A DNA stretch of 64,000 bases from Bactrocera neohumeralis (taxonomy: Eukaryota; Arthropoda; Insecta; Diptera; Tephritidae). The stretch covers positions 36,328,089 to 36,392,088 of the forward strand of contig NC_065922.1 in the NCBI RefSeq assembly GCF_024586455.1, written 5' to 3'. Shown here in pieces: positions 54,025 to 61,517 of this stretch. Each line of letters starts with the position of its first letter. The first letter of the stretch is position 1. The notes beneath the pieces are model-generated. The model saw nothing but the letters and a program-made list of their open reading frames with translations, made no database searches and was not told the DNA's origin. Both the position numbers and the translations under genes were made by a program.

Positions 54025-54666
54025 CAGGGTTTGTCCGGAAAGTAATAGGACTGACTTTCTTCCGTCGCTACTGTACTTCGGAGTGTGCGGGAAACGACTA
54101 ACGGTCCCGAGACAAAGTGGAAATCTTCCGAGTGGCACACGCCGGCGTCTCCTCGCCCAAAAAAGGGAAGATTGAGCAAATGCAAAGTGAAAACGATTCT
54201 CATTGTGTTTGTTGACATCAAAGGCATCGTCCACCATGAATTTGTTCCTCCTGGAAAAACCGTCAACGCCAAGTTTTACGTGAAAATCCTCAAGAGACTC
54301 AAACGAAGGATCAAGCGGGTCCGACAAAACATCGCAGCCGATTGGAAGTTGCACCACGACAACGCCCCGGCTCACACTGCCTTTCTTGTGAACAGCTACC
54401 TAACCAAGGCCGGCATCCCAACACTTCCGCAGCCGCCCTACAACCACAGACTTTTTCCTTTCCTTGCCTGAAAAGGCCGTTGAAAGTCAAGCATTTTGAG
54501 ACGACAGAGGGGATCCAAGCAGACGCCTCCAATGCTTGGAAATCGCGCTGGCAGCGCTGTATTGACGCAGAAGGAGTTTATATTGAAAGTTTATAAAGAA
54601 TTGTTACGATTGGTAAACATTTTTTTTTAAGTCGACTCAGACCTATTACTTTCCGGACAAATCCTG
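54025..54666 (+). mobile_element. 642-bp mariner with TIRs, deleted N-terminus
   Basis: Terminal repeats CAGGGTTTGTCCGGAAAGTA and (inverted) TACTTTCCGGACAAATCCTG are flanked by TA on both sides. Frame 54,085-54,471 reads KGRLSKCKVKTILIVFVDIK, GIVHHEFVPPGKTVNAKFYV and WKLHHDNAPAHTAFLVNSYL (second Asp). A small deletion in the SPDLAP block shifts to another frame with CLKRPLKVKHFETTEGIQAD and WKSRWQRCIDAEGVYIESL. The N-terminal third and first Asp are missing, so it is a non-autonomous derivative. It lies about 560 bases after the LPCAT stop and may sit at or beyond its 3' end. Confidence 0.88.
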
Positions 54667-54669
54667 TAT

Positions 54670-55640
54670 ATCTTCGATTTCCCGGACTGACCTAAAATCG
54701 GAGAACATTTCCAAATATATGTAAATTCGATATAAATTAGCGAAAAATATATTATATTTCTATACATTCATAAGTGGATATAACCTCTTAAACTGGAGCA
54801 TACTTGCGTTCAGCATATTTTTGTCACACATGAAACACATGATGACGGACATATGCAAATTAAGTAACTAAAATTTAAGTAAAATTGTCATCCCTACTTG
54901 GCTCAATGTGCGCTGCAGTCCTTCAATTTATATTTACAGTAAAAAAAATCTCATTTTGCTGCTACTTTCATTATTTATATTAACGAAAGTTGAAATCAGC
55001 GTTTATGGTAGAAAGCGTAAAAACGTTGAAAGAATATGGCATATTAGTTCAATATTGAGTACGTTTACATTTAATGCCAATATAAGTATACAAATAGATC
55101 TATATGACTTTTAGTAATGTAGGCGTAATGTGTAGTTTGCCAAATTTATTATGTAGTATACAATTATATCTATATATTACATACACTTGTGTATGCAAGT
55201 AAGCCGAAAGTGAAGTATATTATTTATGAATTAAAAATATATACATATTTATATGTATATATTATATATATATAGAAATACCTGACGTATACATTCAAGC
55301 ACTTAAGAATACTAATAGTTTTAGTAACCTACACGATACTTATGTCTTACGTATAATGGTATAATGTATGTATGTATGTACAAGTATGCAAAAACTGCAC
55401 ATCGCCTGCACGTTATTAAGTTTACGTTTACATTTACGAATTGCTGATCTCTCCTTAATGCATTCGCGCAGTTGCAAATAGAGCATAAAGTGTTATTATA
55501 AGTTACAGCTTAAAGTAGCATAGGTTTTTGCCTTTTTATTGTTCCTCGCCTTTGACTCAAGCGCCCAGACTTTGGACCAGCAAGCGTACTTATGTTAAGT
55601 TCAATAATTTTCGCAAGTTAATTGTCATAGTAAATATAGT
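54670..55640. other. non-coding stretch
   Basis: AT-rich sequence with TATATATA and GTATGTATGTA runs; no gene. Confidence 0.45.
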
Positions 55641-56289
55641 TAGGCTGTTCGCGGTAAGGTGGTTATCGGGTTATGTGATTATTAGATTAAAAATATCCTC
55701 TATGCTCCGTGAACATCCTATGTATGGTTATTTGCTTATTTTTACACAAACAGCTGTTCATTGTTTACAATTTTAGTTCAATGAAATTCCTACTTATAAA
55801 ATGCCTAAACAAAGTTTAAAAAGCAAAATAATCGAATTTAAAATAAGTTCTGCTATTCAGGAAATGGACTTTATTGAAGGTGTGTGCTTATTAAATAATC
55901 CGAATTTTAAGGGTTCAAAAAATTCTTTGTATAAATAATAATTTTTGATAATTATTATTGATGATTTTTGATGCTTTGTGATGCTTTTTGATGCTTTTTA
56001 TTTCGGTTTTAATTTGCTGATTGTAAACAAAAAACAGCTGTTAATAGCAGATTTTCCAATAAGAAAATCTAAATGGAAATGCCATTCGCTTAGTTTTATT
56101 TATTTTTTGTGCTGCCATTTAGTAAAATTCCAACGACTTTCTAACACTGGAAATAAGCAAACAACCACATAATCTGTAAACAAGGGCCTAGGTTGGTCAA
56201 AGTTGGTTATTTTGTCATACCGCATTTTGTTGTTGTTTACTTAATCACATAACCACATAACCCGATAACCATGTATCGTGAACAGCCTA
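55641..56289. mobile_element. TIR element, TAGGCTGTTC ends
   Basis: Starts TAGGCTGTTCGCGGTAAGG and ends inverted ACGATACATGGTTATCGGGT-like sequence closing in GAACAGCCTA; GGTTATCGGGTTATGTG is present in both arms. TAGG-type ends suggest hAT, but the flanking 8-mers (AATATAGT and AGTTTTTT) do not match well. A 45-codon frame at 55,801-55,938 (MPKQSLKSKIIEFKISSAIQ) is of unknown significance. Confidence 0.7.
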
Positions 56290-56974
56290 AGTTTTTTTTG
56301 CAACTTTTCCATTTTTTATGCAACTCCTTTCAGTTTTTACTGATTTTCAATTAGTTTTCGAAATTACTCTCAAGTTAGTAAGTAATATTTTACCAGTTCT
56401 TTTCGGTTTTATTATTTATTTTTTGAGCACTTGACCATATTGAAATTTGTACAATTACTGTAATTGCTACAAGTATTGCGTTCAATATTTAATACACACA
56501 TATTTATGAATTTCTGTATTTATAAGTACATACATACTCATTGCATTGCTTTATTGAATTTTCGAATTATAAGTATGATATTTATTGCAAATAGTTTATT
56601 GATATTATAGTTATAGTGTGAGTTGTAAAAGTGTGACAACCAGAAATAAATAAGCGAAAGAAATATGAAAATGATGCATATATTGTTTGTATTTTCAACC
56701 TTAACCTTCATCCTTTTGGTCGGCTGGTGATGCATGAAATACTAACTTATTTGTAGTTGTACTTTTCATGCTAGGACAATTTTTTCCGGTTAATCAACCA
56801 ATCAAAATACGAACGCATTCACAGTAATGGCTTTCAAATGTATTTTGTTGAGAGCTTAGAGTTAACTTACACCAGAAATTATGTCTAAAATTATTATACC
56901 TCTCATATTGCAGCAATTTTTACCTTTAAAACAGCAGTGTTCTGTTGTTGTTGGGGGGGCAAAGTTCTTTCGAG
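56290..56974. other. non-coding stretch
   Basis: AT-rich DNA without recognised features. Confidence 0.4.
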
Positions 56975-57055
56975 TTGACAGTACTTGGCCGGATAAAAAT
57001 CCGCGTCCGTTCCGGTCGCGTAGATCCGACTGTCGTGGGAACGGCTACATCTATA
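56975..57055 (+). repeat. dispersed GAGTTGAC repeat copy
   Basis: CGAGTTGACAGTACTTGGCC, GGATAAAAATCC and CGTAGATCCGACTGTCGTGG, preceded by TGTTGTTGTTGGGG. Same core as the copies at 32,875, 45,995 (inverted) and 59,233. Confidence 0.6.
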
Positions 57056-57288
57056 TCTCTCCTTAATGGACTTGTTGATTTTGGTTATCTTGAGAGCAGA
57101 AAAAGAAATAATAATACAAAAAACTGTCTCACGATTTCGCCCAAGCATTTTCGTGTATCGCACGAAAACGTGCGACATGACAATCAGTATGTTAAGAGAC
57201 CACTGTAAAATTTTTGTAGGAAAAAGTTAAATATTTTTTGAGGATGAAATTCAAAAAAATGATAAAAATTACCGAAAGTTGAACAAAA

Positions 57289-57812
57289 CAAGAAAAAACG
57301 TTAACTTCGGCTGCATCGAAGCTAATATACCCTTCACAAGTGCATTTCTTTTAGTAACTATGTGTTCAGTTTGTATGGTAGCTATATGCTATAGTAATCC
57401 GATCTGAACAATTCCTTCGAATATTACATTGTTGCCTCAGAATTGTTGCCTTACCAAATTTGGTGAAGATACATTGTCAAATGTGAAAGTTTTCCATACA
57501 AGAAGTTGATTCCGATCGTTCAGTTTATATGGCAGCTATATGTTATAGTGGTCCGATATCGGCCGTTCCGACAAATGAGCAGCTTATTGAAGAGAAAATG
57601 ACGTTTGCAAAATTTCAAAACGATATCTTGAAAACTGAGGGACTAGTTCGTATATATACAGACGGACGGACAGACAGACAGACGGACATGGTTAAATCGA
57701 CTCAGCTCAACATACTGATCATTTATATATATACTTTATAGGGTCCCCAACGCTTTCTTCTGGGTGTTACAAACTTGGCGGCAAACTTAATATACCCTGT
57801 TCAGGGTATAAA
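57289..57812 (-). mobile_element. DINE-1-like family 1, near-complete copy
   Basis: Reverse-oriented copy of the element at 42,959-43,487: it begins CAAGAAAAAACGTTAACTTC with the hairpin CTTCGGCTGCATCGAAG and ends with the ATACCCTGTTCAGGGTAT hairpin. Interior phrases such as AAATGAGCAGCTTATTGAAG and GACAGACAGACGGACATGG match closely. Non-coding. Confidence 0.78.
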
Positions 57813-57879
57813 AATCAAAAAAAGTTGAGTTTGATCCAATATTTTGTTCATTATTAGCCTGTCTAAATTCGATTTTTAA

Positions 57880-58625
57880 TTAGATCAAAAAACTGGCTGT
57901 AACTTAAAAAAAGGCAAAAATTCCTCTTAGCTGCATCGCGGGGTGTCGACTGGGCAATGGGTGTCACTGCTCACAACGTCATAATTTAAAGACAGTAACC
58001 TCATATCGCATATCGGCCAGAAGTGTCTTGGGAAGCAGGGGAGCAGTGGAAAGTGTTGCCAGAAGCAGACAACTTCACTTATACTGGGTGCCAGGCCACA
58101 AAGGCATCGAGCACAATGAAATAGTGGACGAGATTGCCAAGAATGAAAACCAATAGACATTGCATGTCTATAGGATGATCTGGACAGAAGCATGGTAAAG
58201 AAAATCAAGCCCCAATAGAACGCGTTATCTGTGTGCAAAACTTAAAAAGTAATGTGCAAAATAGTAGATCGGAAGCACACAAAATTTCTTTTGGCATTCG
58301 ATAGAAGAGACTGTAGGAACATGATGAGAATACTAACTGGTCGCTGTCTGTTTGATGGAGACACACGCCCGCAGAAAAGGCTGACCGATTGAGAAGACTG
58401 AAAGAGCGTCTCTTGTGCACTTGTGCCGCATTGGCAAGACTACGCTGTAAGCATATGAGGTCTCCACGCACGAGGCCGCAGAGTCTGTTAAAATTCACGT
58501 CAAGCGCAGGCACCCTAAAGGATGACTTCTCCTCATGGACCTAGAAACTGAACTCCATCTTGTATCGCAAAGGACCAAAACTGGTCTATGCGTGGCTCAT
58601 TGGCTTACCAGATTAATCAAACCTA
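57880..58625 (+). pseudogene. LINE 3' end with RNase H and C-terminal relic (R1/LOA-like)
   Basis: LYWVPGHKGIEHNEIVDEIA is the RNase H block with its conserved His. Further on, in shifted frames, come LRKLKERLLC-like sequence, CAALARLRCKHMRSPRTR and KLNSILYRKGPKLVYAWLIG, a typical end of fly LINE ORF2. Multiple stops. Confidence 0.7.
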
Positions 58626-58834
58626 AACTGAAAACTATTTCAAATATCGAATTTGTTTATGAGCAGCTTCTACCAATAGCGATGACGTGATTTTGACAGC
58701 TTTTGGCGGACATTTTTTCAGTGTGTTCGGTTAGGTTTGCCATTTCATCATGTCAAGTTTCAATTTGGCACAAGACTTGAAAATTTTTCGAGTTCATTAC
58801 GTAAATTCACGTTCTCCGATGGCTATGTGCTGTA

Positions 58835-59140
58835 AAACACGACCTGCTGCGATGAAACCCATTTCAGACTTAATGACTTCGTCCATAAAAAAACTTTAGA
58901 AAACGCAATTGCATATCCAAAAATTGATCGAAAGGAGGCAGGAAGTGCCGTTAACATCAAAAACACGATGTTAACTGACTTTTGATGAAATCGACGTGGA
59001 CGATCTCGTCCAAACATGGCCACATGGGGTACAAAGTTTTGCGACTTGTTCATTTTCAGAAATGTCCCAGTCAAATGGCCGTCAAGATCATTCGATTTAA
59101 CGTCTCTAGATTCTTATTTCTGGGGTATGTTAACATACCA
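58835..59140 (+). pseudogene. DDE_3-type transposase relic
   Basis: Reads CDETHFRLNDFVHKKTLENA (first Asp region; compare SDEAHFWLNGFVNKQN at 52.4 kb) and, after a deletion, RNVPVKWPSRSFDLTSLDSY followed by FWGML (third Asp region). Fourth fragment of this family in the window. Confidence 0.68.
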
Positions 59141-59232
59141 TAACAAAAAACAGAACCCATTTTGTTTAATAAAATTGAGTGTTTTATTTCATTTTAATAT
59201 CACGTTGTTGGTTTGTCGAATACCGAATTCTG

Positions 59233-59312
59233 CCGAGTTGAAAGTCATTGGCCGGATCAAAATCCGGGTCCACTCCGGTACCTTAGACCCGACTTTCATG
59301 GGAACGGCTTAG
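59233..59312 (+). repeat. dispersed GAGTTGAC repeat copy
   Basis: CCGAGTTGAAAGTCATTGGC, GGATCAAAATCCGGGTCCA and TAGACCCGACTTTCATGGGA match the copies at 56,975 and 45,995. Confidence 0.58.
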
Positions 59313-59334
59313 ATCTTATTATAAATAATATTGT

Positions 59335-59720
59335 AATGCAAACACGACAGCGTTTAAACCAATTTTCGATATACTTGGTGAAAGACCCGGCAGTGGTGGC
59401 TTTCAGTGTCTTTGGTGAATTTTGGGTTTTTTTTTTGGTTTCGGCTTCGGCGCATTTTTGCAGCGCCATTCGCTATATTGTTGAACCTCTCGTAATCGCA
59501 GTAATGATGCGTTTGATGAAAGTAGGGCCGTCAGCTACTTTATCAAGAATGTCTTTAGCAGCCTTTAGTAGTAGTTATTTTTGCAAAATATGCAGTCTAC
59601 GAGTCTAGCATTGATACGTTTCATACCCAAAATATTAACCAAATTGCATTGGGTCGATGTTCGAGCACTGTTTCTTTAACTTTTACGATATTATCGTCAT
59701 TAACAGAGAAGGACGAAAGG
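59335..59720 (-). pseudogene. mariner transposase relic
   Basis: The minus strand contains KVKETVLEHRPNAIW, GCKDILDKVADGPTFIKRII and SEWRCKNAPKPKPKKKPK, mariner blocks preceding the DETWV and MVFFD regions. N- and C-terminal parts missing. Confidence 0.65.
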
Positions 59721-59974
59721 CTCACATGAGACAAGTTTGCGATAAACTAATAAAGTCCTCAGACAAACTTTTGACATCAGCTGCCGAACACACTAATAGA
59801 CATATGGATATCAAACTTCACACGAACATAAAAAGAGTTGTGACAATCTAGGAAAAAACTTCGGATTGCGCGCGTATTTTATATGAACAAGCCTGGGTCA
59901 AATGGTATTTTTAGTTTCTCTAAGATCACAACAAGGTTTGAACGTCTTTATAAATGCATTAGGCTTAATATCTA

Positions 59975-60892
59975 CAAGGTCTGTCGCAAAATAAACAGAA
60001 CTTTTTAAATATAACTGTTTCTGGTGGCGCCACCTACTGATGGGTATATGAAATAAAAAGTTTGATCTCTTGTTGACATTTCGTAAAAATTTTAAGACAA
60101 TTGGATAACTACAATCGATGTTATCGATCAAAAAGTGACAGCAGCTTTTGGTCATCGGTCGTAAAATGCATTTTGAACAAAGAGCAAATATCAAATTTTG
60201 TTTTAAACTTGGGAAAACGTTTACTGAAACATTTCAAATGATGAAAAAAGTTTATGGTGATCAGTGCCTATCCCGTAGTAATGTGCATGAGTGGTTTAAG
60301 CGATTCCAAGAAGGTCGTGAGGACCTCTGTGATGATTAGAAGTCGGTCGTCTTCGGAAGTCAAAAATAAAGACAATGCAGATTTGTTTTTACGATTCCGA
60401 GGGTGTTGTACACCGAGAGTTCGTCCCACCTGGCCAAACGATTAATGCTGTGTTTTACCTTGGTGTTATGAAGCGTCTTTTGCCACGCATTCGTCGTGCT
60501 CGACCACAATACCGTGAGGCAGGGTCCTGGCGCCTGTTGCACGATAATGCGCCGTGTCATCGGTCGACGCTTGTCACTGATTTTTTGACAAAAAACTCCG
60601 TATTAACCATTAATCACTCACCCTACTCACCTGATCTGGCACCCTGTGATTTTTACCTATTTGGAAAACTTTATTTGCCCATGAAAGGGCACTGGTTTCA
60701 GGACATTTCAGCTATCCAAAAGGCGACGACCGAAAAATGACCTTAAACACTGATTTGAAATGCTAATTGACCGGGCTAAACGCTGTATCGAAGCACAAGG
60801 AAACTACTTTGAATAAAAAAATATAACTTTTGAAAAATATTAATTTTTTGTTGTTTTTTTTAACAGTCCTATTTCTTTTGCGACAGACCTTG
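59975..60892 (+). mobile_element. 918-bp mariner with TIRs and TA duplication, core deleted
   Basis: Ends CAAGGTCTGTCGCAAAA and inverted TTTTGCGACAGACCTTG are flanked by TA at 59,973-59,974 and 60,893-60,894. The N-terminus at 60,169 reads MHFEQRANIKFCFKLGKTFT then QCLSRSNVHEWFKRFQEGRE. After a deletion and frameshift the rest reads GVVHREFVPPGQTINAVFYL, WRLLHDNAPCHRSTLVTDFL, YSPDLAPCDFYLFGKLYLPM and ends RCIEAQGNYFE. The second (HDN) and third (PDLAPCD) Asp are present; the first lies in the deleted part. Located 528 bases before the cubilin start codon. Confidence 0.88.
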
Positions 60893-61419
60893 TATAGTTC
60901 GATATTGTTTAACTGCCCTTCATGTTGTATTTGATTTCTCCATATGTCAAATAAAGTCACTGACTTATTGTACTGCCCTGCTATCCGAGAAATTATCAAA
61001 TTTTGATCACACAAAGTTGAAAAATGGGGGCTCGATGTGAAAAATATGATTATTTAGGAAGCTTGCTTCTTACTGCATTTTACTTATACCCTGCTCCATG
61101 GCGTCAGATATTGACAAAAATCCATGTAACCAATTGGTACGAGCTGATGCTAAACTGTTATCTAATTTGCAAATATGTGCTACAAATATTTGATTGTGTG
61201 CATATATATGAGAGCAGGTATTTAAGGGGGCGTTACAACGTTAGCGATAAAATGTGACGCCCCGAATTTATTTCGTGAGATCCAGTTAACCAAGCTGCAC
61301 AGTCTTGCTCCAGCAGCTCGTGCAGCAGCAACAAAATATATTTTGTGATCAGTGTGATTTATAATAAGTTTATAACAGCAAAAGTGTTGATGCCGAAGTG
61401 AAGTGCTTGCTGAATAATC
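60893..61419 (+). promoter_or_regulatory. cubilin-like upstream region and 5' UTR
   Basis: GC content rises near 61,260. An initiator-like TCAGTGTG lies at about 61,349. A TGA at 61,411-61,413 is in frame with the ATG at 61,420 and supports the chosen start. Promoter assignment is tentative. Confidence 0.35.
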
Positions 61420-61517
61420 ATGTCGCTGAACAGGATAATATTATCCTGCCGCGGCGCAGCGCTGCTAATCGTGTTCATAATATATTTGGAGAATCCCGTT
61501 GATGGATTTGTTAACTC
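61420..61517 (+). CDS. Cubn: Cubn exon 1, signal peptide
   Basis: 32 codons plus two bases; hydrophobic AALLIVFIIYL core and a likely cleavage site near VDGFVNS; donor TC/GTAAGT, leaves phase 2. Confidence 0.85.

Noticed and set aside
58205..58513. 102-codon minus-strand frame
   Set aside because: It is the shadow of the plus-strand LINE relic with RNase H motifs.
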